A DNA stretch of 37,753 nt. It comes from Woeseiaceae bacterium (GTDB taxonomy: Bacteria; Pseudomonadota; Gammaproteobacteria; Steroidobacterales; Woeseiaceae). The notes beneath the pieces were generated by a model, which was given only the letters and a program-made list of their open reading frames with translations, was not told the DNA's origin and searched no databases. Position 1 is the first letter of the stretch. Each line of letters starts with the position of its first letter. Of this stretch, positions 8,793-17,294 are shown one piece after another. The stretch lies in contig JASJBB010000038.1 in assembly GCA_030066735.1 (NCBI GenBank), forward strand, positions 1 through 37,753, in the 5' to 3' direction. The position numbers and the translations under genes were made by a program.

Positions 8793-9854
8793 TTACGCCT
8801 CCTCTTCGGCCATCGCCTTCTTCTTGCGGGACCTGGCGCGAATAGCGGATGCAACGCCCAGTGCTGCACCTGCGCCAGCGGCGCCGAGCAGGGCTTCGCG
8901 AGTGCCCCAGTCGCCGGTGGACAATGCGTCATAGAAACCGCCCTTGTCCCAGAACCGCGGTTCGGAGCAGGCGATGCAGCCGTGACCGGCCTGGATCGGG
9001 AAACCCATGCCCTGGTTCCACTTGACCGTCGCGCAGGCGTTATACGTGATCGGGCCCTTGCAGCCGAGCTTGTACAGGCACCAACCCTTGCGGGCGCCTT
9101 CGTCGTCGAAGGTCTCGGCAAACTCGCCGCGCTCGTAGAACGGCCGGCGGTAGCAGCGGTCGTGGATATTCTGGCCGAAGAACGCCGTTGGACGGCCCAG
9201 CGCATCGAGTTCCGGAATCGTGCCAAAGGTCAGGAAGTGCGCGAGCACGCCCGTGATGACGACCGGGATCGGTGGGCAACCCGAGACATTGATGATCGGC
9301 TTGTCCGTAATGATGTCGGACACCGCAACCGCGCCCGTCGGGTTCGGCGCTGCGCCCGGCAGGCCGCCGAACGCGGCGCAGGTGCCAACCGAGACGATAG
9401 CGAAGCAGTCCTTGGCCGAGTCTTTCAGCATGTCGAGATTGCTGATACCGGCAATCGTCGAGTAAGCCGGGTTATCGACAGGGATGGAGCCGTCAACGAC
9501 GAGGATGTATTCGCCCTTGTTCTCCTCCTGTGCCGCTTCGCGTGCGGCTTCGGCGCCATGGCCGGCGGCCGCCTGCAGCGTGTGATGATAGTCGAGCGAG
9601 ATGGCGTCGAAAATCAGCGACTCAACGGTCGGTGAATGTGACCGGGTCAGCGACTCGGTGCAACCGGTGCACTCCTGGAAGGACAGCCAGATGACCGACG
9701 GCCGGCGAGCGGCCGCAAGCGCTTCGGCAACCTGCGCTACCGCGGATGGCGGTAACGCCATCAGCGATGCGGTTGCCGAGCAGAATTTCAGGAAGCCTCG
9801 ACGTGAAACGCCCTGCGAACGCAGGTATTCGCCCAAATTTTGATCTTTTCGCAT
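8793..9854 (-). CDS. hynS: [NiFe]-hydrogenase small subunit with Tat signal, Isp-type
   Basis: This 353-residue electron-transfer subunit begins with a twin-arginine signal (SRRGFLKF at 17-24). The proximal [4Fe-4S] cluster is bound by Cys62 and Cys65 (ECTGC), Cys159 (GTCAAFGG) and Cys193 (GCPP). The distal cluster is bound by His231, Cys234, Cys259 and Cys265. The medial cluster uses Cys274, Cys293 and Cys296. A hydrophobic C-terminal segment (about 320-337) followed by RARSRKKK is a likely membrane anchor. The two positions that are extra cysteines in O2-tolerant group 1d enzymes are Gly64 and Gly164 here, so the standard oxygen-sensitive cluster is expected. It starts 11 bases after the hupH stop. 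Confidence 0.96.
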   Translation of the reverse strand: MRKDQNLGEYLRSQGVSRRGFLKFCSATASLMALPPSAVAQVAEALAAARRPSVIWLSFQECTGCTESLTRSHSPTVESLIFDAISLDYHHTLQAAAGHGAEAAREAAQEENKGEYILVVDGSIPVDNPAYSTIAGISNLDMLKDSAKDCFAIVSVGTCAAFGGLPGAAPNPTGAVAVSDIITDKPIINVSGCPPIPVVITGVLAHFLTFGTIPELDALGRPTAFFGQNIHDRCYRRPFYERGEFAETFDDEGARKGWCLYKLGCKGPITYNACATVKWNQGMGFPIQAGHGCIACSEPRFWDKGGFYDALSTGDWGTREALLGAAGAGAALGVASAIRARSRKKKAMAEEEA

Positions 9855-9865
9855 CGTTTTGCCTC

Positions 9866-10261
9866 CTAGGTCCTGAGTTCGCTTTCCAACCGATCGATGC
9901 CCGCATCGATATCTTCCGGTTGCGATCTCAGCAGTTCGGGTATGTAGGTCACCTCGATAAAGCGAGCGACGACGGCGTTATCGGCATTCTTGTGTGTTAT
10001 CAGCCATACGCCGGGGTACGAGGTTTCCCGGATCAGCGTTGGGCCAAGTGCATCCACTTCGGCGCGGACCTCGCCGGTGCCCAGGGTTGCTTCGATACGC
10101 TCTTCCTCGCCGGGAGCGAGCGGCAGGCTCTTGAGGTCTATCGTGGTGCCTTGTTCGCCGCCAGCCAGGCGTTTCAGAGCGTGACGAATTTCATGCAGAA
10201 GCGGTTCGACATTGCCGGTCGCCACTTCCGTCGTAACTGGAATGGTGTCTAGGGAGCTCAT
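9866..10261 (-). CDS. hupH: HupH/HyaF-family hydrogenase expression protein
   Basis: This 131-residue protein uses the ATG at 10261, which overlaps the hupD stop as ATGA; an upstream in-frame extension lies inside hupD and is rejected. It matches the HupH/HyaF C-terminal region: LLHEIRHALKRLAGGEQGTTIDL near the N-terminus (about 20-42), RIEATLGTGEVRAEVDA in the middle, and GVWLITHKNADNAVVARFIEV towards the end, finishing in TYIPELLRSQPEDI. It is shorter than full HupH (about 280 residues), carrying essentially one domain copy. Family members assist small-subunit maturation or hydrogenase expression. It sits between hupD and hynS, consistent with that role. Confidence 0.85.
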   Translation of the reverse strand: MSSLDTIPVTTEVATGNVEPLLHEIRHALKRLAGGEQGTTIDLKSLPLAPGEEERIEATLGTGEVRAEVDALGPTLIRETSYPGVWLITHKNADNAVVARFIEVTYIPELLRSQPEDIDAGIDRLESELRT

Positions 10262-10749
10262 TGGTTCACGGCCCTCGGGTAGTCGGTGCGGCGCCATTTG
10301 TGAATCAGGGCGGCGGCATTGGCAGCCGCCCTCGGTAGTGAGCGGCGCACGGTTTCGCTGGGGGCTTCACCCCAGCCGAGCGTGTCGGGTTGTATGCCGA
10401 TCAGCGCGTAGCGCTCGGGCAGGTAACCCTCGAGGCGCGCGATATCCATGAGATCGGCGAATCCCACCTCGTGGACGCTGCCCTTGCCGGAGCGCAGGAA
10501 TTCGTCGACTTCCCCGTTCTCGAGAACCTTGATGCCGCCGGGCGTAACGCCTAGCTGCGCGGCGTCGAATACGATCATGTGATCGGCGTCGGCGATCTCG
10601 GACGCTAGCGTAAAGCTCAGCGTGCCGGCGTCGATATAACGCACGCCGTGCAGGTCGTAGTGGTCTTTGAGATAGCGCATGGCATGAACGCCGGCGCCTT
10701 CATCGGCAAGCAGCACATTGCCGACGCCCAGCACGAGTGTGCCGGTCAC
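10258..10749 (-). CDS. hupD: Hydrogenase maturation endopeptidase (HupD/HybD family)
   Basis: This 163-residue protease removes the C-terminal extension of the large subunit after nickel insertion. From the GTG start at 10749 it reads MTGTLVLGVGNVLLADEGAG, the usual family beginning, and Glu17, Asp62 and His93 fall almost exactly where HybD has its nickel-binding Glu16, Asp62 and His93. GGGAG lies six bases upstream of this GTG. A longer in-frame start (TTG at 10806) would add an atypical 19-residue leader and is less likely. The hynL C-terminus retains a 15-residue extension as the matching substrate. This is the first recognisable gene of the minus-strand hydrogenase operon, divergent from hypC. 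Confidence 0.93.
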   Translation of the reverse strand: MTGTLVLGVGNVLLADEGAGVHAMRYLKDHYDLHGVRYIDAGTLSFTLASEIADADHMIVFDAAQLGVTPGGIKVLENGEVDEFLRSGKGSVHEVGFADLMDIARLEGYLPERYALIGIQPDTLGWGEAPSETVRRSLPRAAANAAALIHKWRRTDYPRAVNQ

Positions 10750-10778
10750 CGTCTGCTCCCATGCAGCTTGTCTGGCAT
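10746..10778 (-). other. Possible 10-codon leader ORF overlapping the hupD start
   Basis: An ATG at 10778 preceded by AGAGGA encodes MPDKLHGSRR and stops in a TGA at 10748-10746, which overlaps the hupD GTG as GTGA. Such an arrangement can couple translation, but the ORF is short and could be chance. Confidence 0.3.
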
Positions 10779-10969
10779 GTTGTTCCTCTCGGGCCCTGTG
10801 AAACAACGACTTACGTCGACATAACGCAGGACTCCCCCCACAGAGCAGGTTATGGGTATATGCACGTCTGCTAAATAGGCGAAATTACCTACCGTGTTTC
10901 GCTTCCACTGACTTTTTTGGCGTAAATACCTGTTGCTGACGCCGGGTCGCCCTGTCTATGCTGTCGAGC
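10750..10969. promoter_or_regulatory. Divergent control region between the hydrogenase and hyp operons
   Basis: This 220-base gap separates hupD (minus) from hypC (plus) and must hold both promoters. It is AT-richer than the flanks. A 6-bp inverted repeat with a 12-base spacer, GCGAAA (10879-10884) and TTTCGC (10897-10902), lies near its centre and is a candidate operator. A weak plus-strand promoter candidate is TTGCTG (10933-10938) with TATGCT (10957-10962). No convincing FNR box or sigma-54 -24/-12 pair was found by eye. Confidence 0.5.
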
Positions 10970-11197
10970 ATGTGTTTGGCGGTCCCCATGCAAATCGAGT
11001 CGATCGACGGCTTTGTGTGCCGCTGCGTTGCACGCGGCATCGAGCGCGAAGTCAGCCTGTTCATGCTGCAGGGCGAGGAATTGGCCCCCGGCGACCATAT
11101 TCTGGTGCACGTCGGCTACGCTATACAGAAAGTGTCCGCTGACGAGGCCGCAGACACCTGGGACCTGCTGGACGAAGTACTGGAAGCCGATGCATGA
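10970..11197 (+). CDS. hypC: Hydrogenase maturation chaperone HypC
   Basis: This 75-residue chaperone carries the Fe(CN)2CO unit with HypD and delivers it to the large-subunit precursor. The start is the ATG at 10970, because the family needs the N-terminus MCLAVPM with Cys2 as iron ligand; an ATG four codons upstream would bury that Cys. GDHILVHVGYA holds the conserved His47. It is the first gene of the six-gene hyp operon and overlaps hypA by eight bases. An -10-like element lies only just upstream, so the message may have a very short leader. Confidence 0.94.
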   Translation: MCLAVPMQIESIDGFVCRCVARGIEREVSLFMLQGEELAPGDHILVHVGYAIQKVSADEAADTWDLLDEVLEADA

Positions 11198-11543
11198 GCT
11201 GTCACTGTGCGAGGCGCTGATCGACCAGGTGACGAACATCGCCCGGGAGCAGCAGGTATCCAGCGTTTCTGACATCTTCGTCAGCGTGGGACCGCTGTCC
11301 GGCGTGGAAGGGCCGCTGATGCGGCATGCATTTCCGATCGCAGCAGCAGGCACCGTCGCGGACCAGGCCGAACTGCACCTGGAGACCACCGGAATCCGGG
11401 TGCGATGCGAAGAATGTGGCGAGGAGTCCGACGCGAAGATGAACAACCTGGTCTGCGCATCGTGCGGCGACTGGCGCACGACACTGATTAGCGGCGACGA
11501 ACTGATACTGCAGCGCGTCGTGATGGGAGAAGCCCGTGTGTGA
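11190..11543 (+). CDS. hypA: Nickel metallochaperone HypA
   Basis: This 117-residue protein helps HypB insert nickel. It starts MHELSLCEALI, with His2 as the known nickel ligand, and binds structural zinc through CEEC (Cys73, Cys76) and CASC (Cys89, Cys92). The ATG at 11190 overlaps the last eight bases of hypC, and the gene ends overlapping the GTG of hypB by eight bases. The frame is open upstream to 11013 but that part is the shadow of hypC. Confidence 0.95.
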   Translation: MHELSLCEALIDQVTNIAREQQVSSVSDIFVSVGPLSGVEGPLMRHAFPIAAAGTVADQAELHLETTGIRVRCEECGEESDAKMNNLVCASCGDWRTTLISGDELILQRVVMGEARV

Positions 11544-12237
11544 TACCTGCGGATGCAACGTGACGCCGGCCGCCGACGAGCATGCCGTCGAAGTGCTAAA
11601 GGGCCTGCTGGACGCCAACGACCACGAGGCGTTGCATAACCGCGAGCATTTCCAGCGCCACAACGTGCTGGCAATCAACCTGATGTCCTCGCCGGGCGCC
11701 GGCAAGACCGCGCTGCTCGAGGCGACGATCGAGGCGCTGGGCGGCGATCTCCGGATTGCCGTGGTCGAAGGCGATCTCGAGACCGAGAATGATGCAGAAC
11801 GCATTCGCGCCAAGGGCGTGCCCGCGATCCAGATCACCACGGGCAGCGCATGCCATCTCGACGCGCACATGGTGCACGACGCGCTGCACGAGCTCGAACT
11901 CGACGACGTCGACGTGCTGTTCATCGAGAACGTCGGCAATCTCGTGTGCCCGGCCAGCTTCGACCTCGGCCAGCACATCAACGTCGCGCTGTTGTCGACG
12001 CCGGAAGGCGATGACAAGCCCGCCAAGTATCCCGTGATGTTCCGCGCCGCCGACCTGGTCCTGGTGACGAAGTCCGATCTCCTCGAGGTGCTCGACGATT
12101 TCGACCCGGACGCCGCCGAGCGCCATGTGCGTGAAATCGCCAACCCGGCGCCTTTGCTGAAGCTCTCGGCCAGGACCGGGCTCGGCATGGACGGCTGGCT
12201 GGAATGGATTCGCCGCGAGGCGGGCAGCCGGGAATGA
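11536..12237 (+). CDS. hypB: Hydrogenase nickel-insertion GTPase HypB
   Basis: This 233-residue GTPase starts at a GTG and begins MCDTCGC, the N-terminal high-affinity nickel motif. Walker A is SPGAGKT (52-58). The G-domain metal site is ACH (Cys106, His107) with Cys138 (NLVCPA). The base-specificity motif is TKSD (178-181). There is no long poly-His stretch between the N-terminal motif and the G domain, so it should act in insertion rather than nickel storage. It overlaps hypA by eight bases and hypD by four (ATGA). Confidence 0.95.
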   Translation: MCDTCGCNVTPAADEHAVEVLKGLLDANDHEALHNREHFQRHNVLAINLMSSPGAGKTALLEATIEALGGDLRIAVVEGDLETENDAERIRAKGVPAIQITTGSACHLDAHMVHDALHELELDDVDVLFIENVGNLVCPASFDLGQHINVALLSTPEGDDKPAKYPVMFRAADLVLVTKSDLLEVLDDFDPDAAERHVREIANPAPLLKLSARTGLGMDGWLEWIRREAGSRE

Positions 12238-13355
12238 GCCGTAGCGCCGAACAATGGCTGCAGGCGCTGCGGGATCTCGGCGTCGACGAGCCTGTTCGGA
12301 TCATGAACGTGTGCGGCGGCCACGAACGTTCCATTTCCATGGCCGGTCTGCGCACGGCCATTCCGAAGAACATCGAGCTGGTTCCCGGGCCCGGGTGCCC
12401 GGTGTGCATCTGCCCCGAGGAAGACGTCTTCGAGGCTATCCAGCTGGCGCTGCACGAGGATGTCATCCTCGTCGCGTTCGGCGACATGCTGCGCGTGCCC
12501 GTCAACGTGCCGAAACGCGAACCGCGCTCCCTGGAACAGGCCAGGGCCGCGGGCGCCGACATACGCCCGATCGCCTCGCCGACCGAGGCCGTGAAGATAG
12601 CCGAGGACAACCCCGGGCGTTCGGTGGTCTTCTTCGCGGCCGGCTTCGAGACGACGACGGCTCCCGTGGCGGCGATGCTGGCCGAGGGCGTGCCCGACAA
12701 CCTGCTGGTGCTACTGTCCGGGCGCCTGACCTGGCCCGCCGTAGCGATGCTGCTGGACTCCGAGGAGCCGGGCTTCGACGCGCTGATCGCGCCGGGGCAC
12801 GTGTCGACGGTCATGGGGCCCGAGGAGTGGGAGTTCGTCGTCGACAAGCACGGCATTCCGGCGGCGGTTGCCGGTTTTCGGCCCGACACGCTGCTGCAGG
12901 CGATGTACTCGGTGCTGCGGCAGTTGCGCGACGAACGGCGTTTTCTCGACAACTGCTACCCCGAGGTCGTGCGCCCGGGCGGCAACCCGGGGGCGCGCCG
13001 GCAACTCGACGAGGTCATGGAGGTTGCCGACGCAACCTGGCGTGGCGTCGGCACCATTCCGAAGTCCGGTTACGTCCTGCGCGAGGCCTATCGCCAGCAA
13101 GACGCCCGGCAACACTTCCCGTCGTACGCCGACGAGTCGCGCAAGCGAGTCGGCGAGATGCCGCCGGGCTGCGACTGCGCCCGCGTCGTGCTCGGCAAGA
13201 TATATCCCAACCAGTGCCGGCTGTATGGCGCTGCATGCACACCCAGGAAGCCGATCGGCCCGTGCATGGTGTCCGACGAAGGCGCGTGCAGAATCTGGTG
13301 GTCCTCCGGCTATCGCGACAATGAATGGGAAGGCAGGAAGGAATCCGTTGGCTGA
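12234..13355 (+). CDS. hypD: Hydrogenase Fe-cofactor scaffold HypD
   Basis: This 373-residue [4Fe-4S] scaffold assembles Fe(CN)2CO with HypC. The ATG at 12234 overlaps the hypB stop; a longer start at 12204 lies inside hypB. Conserved motifs are MNVCGGHE (Cys27 and HypC contact), GPGCPVCICPEED (Cys55, Cys58), GFETTTAP, and the Cys-rich C-terminus with GCDCARVV, NQCRLYG and ACTPRKPIGPCMVS. Length and motif order are standard. It overlaps the hypF start. Confidence 0.95.
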   Translation: MSRSAEQWLQALRDLGVDEPVRIMNVCGGHERSISMAGLRTAIPKNIELVPGPGCPVCICPEEDVFEAIQLALHEDVILVAFGDMLRVPVNVPKREPRSLEQARAAGADIRPIASPTEAVKIAEDNPGRSVVFFAAGFETTTAPVAAMLAEGVPDNLLVLLSGRLTWPAVAMLLDSEEPGFDALIAPGHVSTVMGPEEWEFVVDKHGIPAAVAGFRPDTLLQAMYSVLRQLRDERRFLDNCYPEVVRPGGNPGARRQLDEVMEVADATWRGVGTIPKSGYVLREAYRQQDARQHFPSYADESRKRVGEMPPGCDCARVVLGKIYPNQCRLYGAACTPRKPIGPCMVSDEGACRIWWSSGYRDNEWEGRKESVG

Positions 13356-15636
13356 GATAGCGCCCAACGTGGTGGATGGCCTCGAGCGTACCCAGCGCAT
13401 CGTGCTGTCGGGCCATGTGCAAGGCGTGGGATTCCGGCCGTTCGTCTACCGGCTGGCGAAACAGCACGGGCTGACCGGGCGGGTGCGCAACCAGCTCGGC
13501 GAAGTCGAGGTTGTGGCGACCGGACCCGCGGCCGAGTTGATCCGGTTCGAGCAAGACCTGGTCGACCGCTCGCCGCCTTTGTCGAAGCCGGCCATCGATT
13601 CCGTCGACGTTGTGGAGTACCAGCATTTCGACGCCTTCGAGATCAGCGAGAGCACGGCCAGTTCCGAGGCGCGCATTTTCGTGCCGCAGGACTTTTTCAT
13701 GTGCGACGACTGCCGGGCCGAGCTGCACGATCCCGCCGACCGCCGGCATCGCTACCCGTTCATCAACTGCACCCAATGCGGACCGCGCTACACGTTGATC
13801 GAGGCGCTGCCCTACGACCGGCCGAACACGAGCATGGCCGGTTTTCCGCTGTGCCCCGATTGTTCGCAGGAGTACGAGAATCCTTCGGATCGGCGCTTCC
13901 ATGCCGAACCGGTCGCCTGTCCGGCTTGCGGGCCGCAACTCGGTTTTCACGACAAGGAAGACGGTCTGCTGGCCTCGAAAAACGCAGCGCTGGAGGCCGC
14001 GCTCGACAAGTTGCACCACGGCCACATCGTTGCGGTCAAGGGCATCGGTGGCTACCACCTGATGTGCGACGCCCGCGACTATACGGTCGTGGACGAGCTG
14101 CGCTGGCGCAAGCGGCGGCCCGCCAAGCCGCTTGCGGTGATGTTCCCGCTCGAGGGCGAGGACGGGCTCGACCGGGTCCGGCAATATGCCGACCTGACGA
14201 CCGGCGAGGCGGGAATGCTGTCGAGCCCGGCGCGGCCGATCGTGCTCGTCAACAAGAACGGCAATAACGACCTGGCGCGCAACGTCGCGCCCGGCCTTAC
14301 GGAACTGGGGGCGTTCCTGCCCTACAGTCCGCTGCACGCCCTGTTGCTCGACGGCTTCGATGCCCCGCTCGTGGCGACCTCGGCCAATATCAGCGGCGAA
14401 CCCGTGCTGACCGACAACGACGAAGTCGAGTCGCGAATCGGCCACGTCGTGGATGCCTTCCTGCACCATGACCGGCCGATCGTGCGGCCGGCCGATGACC
14501 CGGTCTACCGCCGGGTCGGGGGCGCCATGCACCCGCTGCGCATCGGCCGCGGCTGCGCGCCCGTAGAGATCGGCCTGCCGTGGCGGCAGGCGATACCGAC
14601 GCTGGCCGTCGGCGGACACATGAAAGGCACCGTCGCCCTGAGCTGGGACGACCGTGTTGTCGTTTCTCCTCACATCGGCGAGATGGACAGCCCGCGCAGC
14701 CTGAAGGTGTTCGAGCAGGTCGCCCGGGACCTGCAGGATCTCTATGGCGTCGGTGCGCAGAGAATCGTATGCGATGCACATCCGGGTTACACGACGCATC
14801 GCTGGGCGCGGAAGCAGGATTTGCCCGTAACGACCGTGTGGCACCACGCCGCGCACGCGAGCGCGGTCGCCGCCGAGCTCGGCAGCGACGAGCGGCAACT
14901 CGTTTTCGCCTGGGATGGCGTCGGCCTGGGCGAGGACGGCACCTTGTGGGGCGGTGAGGCGCTGCTGGGCCGGCCCGGCGAGTGGCAGCGGGTCTGCAGC
15001 CTGCGCACCTTCCGGTTGCCGGGCGGTGACAAGGCCGGCCGCGAACCCTGGCGGAGTGCGGCAGCGATGCACTGGGACTGCGGCAAGCAATGGGCAGCGT
15101 GTCCCGACGACAGCGGCCTGGCGTACGGCGCCTGGCAGAGAAACCTGAATTGTGCCGAGACCAGCGCCGCCGGCCGGGTCTTCGATGCGGCGGCAGCGTT
15201 GATCCTGGGCAGGACACACGTCAGTTTCGAGGCGGAAGGCCCGATGCACCTCGAGTCGCTGTGCCAGGACCCGGCCACACCGGTTTCCCTGCCCTTGGAC
15301 AGGGACGAGACCGGCATCTGGCGTGGTGACTGGCGCCCGCTGCTGCCGCTGCTCGGCGATGAGAGCCGCCCCCCCGCGATACGGGCCGAGGTTTTCCACT
15401 CGAGCATGGCCCGGCTGGTTCTCGAGCAGGCGCAGGCCGTGCGGGATGAGCACGGTGTGTCGCTGGTGGCGCTGAGCGGGGGCGTGTTCCAGAACCGCGT
15501 ACTGACCGACCAGGTGCTGGAGCTGTTGCGCAGCGACGGTTTTGAAGCGCGGCTGCCAGGCATTCTGCCCGTCAACGATGCCGGTCTGAGTTTCGGCCAG
15601 GCGGCGGAAATGGCGGCCCGGGACAGCTGCGGCTAG
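13348..15636 (+). CDS. hypF: Carbamoyltransferase HypF
   Basis: This 762-residue enzyme uses carbamoyl phosphate and ATP to load HypE for cyanide ligand synthesis. In order it has an acylphosphatase domain (about 15-100, GHVQGVGFRPFVYRLA), two zinc fingers with CxxC pairs at Cys119/122, 141/144, 169/172 and 191/194, a YrdC-like domain (about 205-390, KGIGGYHLMCDARD), and a Kae1-like carbamoyltransferase domain with HHAAH and LSGGVFQN. The TTG at 13348 is chosen because AGGAAGG lies six bases upstream and it overlaps the hypD stop; an in-frame ATG at 13321 is the alternative. A long antisense open frame here is a GC-rich shadow. Confidence 0.94.
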   Translation: MAEIAPNVVDGLERTQRIVLSGHVQGVGFRPFVYRLAKQHGLTGRVRNQLGEVEVVATGPAAELIRFEQDLVDRSPPLSKPAIDSVDVVEYQHFDAFEISESTASSEARIFVPQDFFMCDDCRAELHDPADRRHRYPFINCTQCGPRYTLIEALPYDRPNTSMAGFPLCPDCSQEYENPSDRRFHAEPVACPACGPQLGFHDKEDGLLASKNAALEAALDKLHHGHIVAVKGIGGYHLMCDARDYTVVDELRWRKRRPAKPLAVMFPLEGEDGLDRVRQYADLTTGEAGMLSSPARPIVLVNKNGNNDLARNVAPGLTELGAFLPYSPLHALLLDGFDAPLVATSANISGEPVLTDNDEVESRIGHVVDAFLHHDRPIVRPADDPVYRRVGGAMHPLRIGRGCAPVEIGLPWRQAIPTLAVGGHMKGTVALSWDDRVVVSPHIGEMDSPRSLKVFEQVARDLQDLYGVGAQRIVCDAHPGYTTHRWARKQDLPVTTVWHHAAHASAVAAELGSDERQLVFAWDGVGLGEDGTLWGGEALLGRPGEWQRVCSLRTFRLPGGDKAGREPWRSAAAMHWDCGKQWAACPDDSGLAYGAWQRNLNCAETSAAGRVFDAAAALILGRTHVSFEAEGPMHLESLCQDPATPVSLPLDRDETGIWRGDWRPLLPLLGDESRPPAIRAEVFHSSMARLVLEQAQAVRDEHGVSLVALSGGVFQNRVLTDQVLELLRSDGFEARLPGILPVNDAGLSFGQAAEMAARDSCG

Positions 15637-15638
15637 CG

Positions 15639-16640
15639 ATGGAAGACGATCGCATCTCGTTGGCGCACGGCAACGGCGGCCGATTCATGCGCGAACTCAT
15701 AGAAGAAGTGTTTGCGCGGCACCTTGGCGCCGACCAGCTGGACGTGTTGGCCGACGCGGCGCCTATCGAGCTGAACAGCGAGGACGTGCTCATCACGACG
15801 GACGGATTCACGGTGCAACCGCTCGAATTCCCGGGTGGTGACATCGGCGGGCTGGCCGTGCACGGCACGACCAACGATCTCGCGGTCGCCGGCGCCAAGC
15901 CGCTGTACCTGGCCCTCAATGCTTTTATCGAGGAAGGACTCGAAATCGAGGTGCTGGACCGCATCGTGGCGAGCCTGGCGAACGCCGCCCGGGAGGCCGG
16001 TGTGCAGGTGAAAGCCGGCGATACCAAGGTGCTGCGGCGCGGCGAGGGCGGTGGGATCTACCTGGCCACGACCGGCGTCGGCGTGCGCCTGCCCGGGGTC
16101 AAACCGTCGATTCACAATATCCGTGACGGCGACGTGGCGCTGATCAGCGGCTCGGTCGGCGATCACGGCACGGCCGTGATGTTGTCCCGCGAAGACTTCG
16201 GGCTCAAGGGCGACGTCCGGTCGGATGCGGGGCCGGTCATGGACCTGACCGAGGCGCTAATGGCGTTCGACGGCCTGCGATTCATGCGCGACCCCACACG
16301 TGGCGGCATTGCGTCGATCGCCAACGAGATCGTCCGGGCAACGGGCCTCGGCGTCCGGCTCGAAGCGAGCATACCCGTGAAGGAACCGGTGCAGTCGGTG
16401 TGCGAGATGCTCGGCTACGACCCCTATTACCTGGCCTGCGAGGGACGGGTGTTCGCCGTGATCGACGCCAGCCAGGCCGACGACGCCCTGGCGGCCTGGC
16501 GAGCGCTGCCGTCGGGCAGGGATGCGGCCAGGGCCGGTCGCGTCACGTCGGCTGACGATCGCGTCATTCTCGAGACCCCGCTTGGCGGCGAGCGCTTCCT
16601 CGAAGAGCTCGAAGACGATCCGCTGCCCCGCATCTGTTAG
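15639..16640 (+). CDS. hypE: Hydrogenase cyanide-ligand synthase HypE
   Basis: This 333-residue ATPase of the AIR-synthase (PurM-like) fold dehydrates the carbamoylated C-terminal Cys to a thiocyanate that donates CN to iron. It ends in the required PRIC, with Cys333 as the modified residue. N-terminal LAHGNGG and ITTDGFTVQP match the family, as do AVHGTTNDLAVAGAKP and DPTRGG. It starts two bases after the hypF stop and closes the hypC-A-B-D-F-E operon. No terminator is visible in the 123 bases that follow. Confidence 0.96.
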   Translation: MEDDRISLAHGNGGRFMRELIEEVFARHLGADQLDVLADAAPIELNSEDVLITTDGFTVQPLEFPGGDIGGLAVHGTTNDLAVAGAKPLYLALNAFIEEGLEIEVLDRIVASLANAAREAGVQVKAGDTKVLRRGEGGGIYLATTGVGVRLPGVKPSIHNIRDGDVALISGSVGDHGTAVMLSREDFGLKGDVRSDAGPVMDLTEALMAFDGLRFMRDPTRGGIASIANEIVRATGLGVRLEASIPVKEPVQSVCEMLGYDPYYLACEGRVFAVIDASQADDALAAWRALPSGRDAARAGRVTSADDRVILETPLGGERFLEELEDDPLPRIC

Positions 16641-16763
16641 CCGAAAAACCAGCAAATACAAGGGTGTAGGGCTCCCGACCGAATTCCACAACTCCGTACC
16701 AGGTCACAGTCCTGAGCGGCGGCCGCTGGTAATCTTTCGAACAGCCGTTTGGGAGGGGCACGC

Positions 16764-17291
16764 ATGCATATCATCCTGGGTGCACTGGGTTCGATTCTGA
16801 CCATCCTCTACATGCTGGATCGACTCGGCATCGATCTCGGCGGACTGAACCCGTTCTACTGGTACCGCCGCCGCGCGTTTGCAAAAAAGTATGGCGCGGA
16901 CCCGATTTTCTCGGTCGAGGACCCGATGCACATTGCGTCGCTGCTGGTCATCGGCGCCGCCAAGCTGGATGGCGACCTCACGGCTCAGCAAAAAGAAATG
17001 GCGCAGAGCCTGTTCGAATCGGAATTCTCGTTGAGTTCGAAAGATGCTTCGCAGCTGTTCGGTTCCGCGGCGCACCTGCTGGCCGCGCCTCAGCTGATCG
17101 AAAATCAGCTCGCCAAACTGGCGGCGCGAAGCGGCGAGCGGTTCTCACCGGAACAGGCGGAATCGCTGATCGGCATGATGGAGAAAGTCGCGGCGGCCGA
17201 TGGCGGCCTGAGCGCGTCGCAGCAGGAGTTCATCGCCCACGTTAAGACCGAATTCCCGGCGGTGGAAAAATCCGAGGGCACCTGGGCCTGA
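16764..17291 (+). CDS. TerB-like domain protein with N-terminal membrane segment
   Basis: This 175-residue protein starts at the ATG at 16764 after GGGAGGGG. The N-terminus (MHIILGALGSILTILYMLD) is one hydrophobic helix. It is followed by a basic WYRRRAFAKKYG segment and then a helical domain of about 120 residues resembling TerB/DjlA: ASLLVIGAAKLDGDLTAQQK (about 58-77) and KVAAADGGLSASQQEFI (about 145-161) each carry the acidic helix start typical of TerB pairs. It is probably an inner-membrane anchored stress or envelope protein. Its placement after hypE may be coincidental. Function is inferred from family only. Confidence 0.65.
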   Translation: MHIILGALGSILTILYMLDRLGIDLGGLNPFYWYRRRAFAKKYGADPIFSVEDPMHIASLLVIGAAKLDGDLTAQQKEMAQSLFESEFSLSSKDASQLFGSAAHLLAAPQLIENQLAKLAARSGERFSPEQAESLIGMMEKVAAADGGLSASQQEFIAHVKTEFPAVEKSEGTWA

Positions 17292-17294
17292 GGG

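Noticed and set aside
10750..10969. Sigma-54 or FNR sites in the hydrogenase control region
   Set aside because: TTGGCG and GTTGCTG lie close together but the GG and GC are 14 bases apart, not 10. No TTGAT-N4-ATCAA form was found.
11202..12455. Long minus-strand open frame (417 codons) across hypA, hypB and hypD
   Set aside because: It is the shadow of three clearly conserved genes; its translation is low-complexity Ser/Arg-rich and has no start signal.
12868..13347. In-frame upstream extension of hypF
   Set aside because: It lies inside hypD and would add 160 residues absent from HypF proteins; the TTG at 13348 has a good ribosome site and gives the standard length.
13015..15453. Very long open frame (812 codons) on the minus strand
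   Set aside because: It is antisense to hypF, which has all expected domains and motifs. The frame is open only because of high GC codon bias, and its product resembles no known protein.
16641..16763. Terminator after hypE
   Set aside because: The GC-rich stretch GCGGCGGCCGC has no clean stem followed by Ts; hypE may read into the TerB-like gene.
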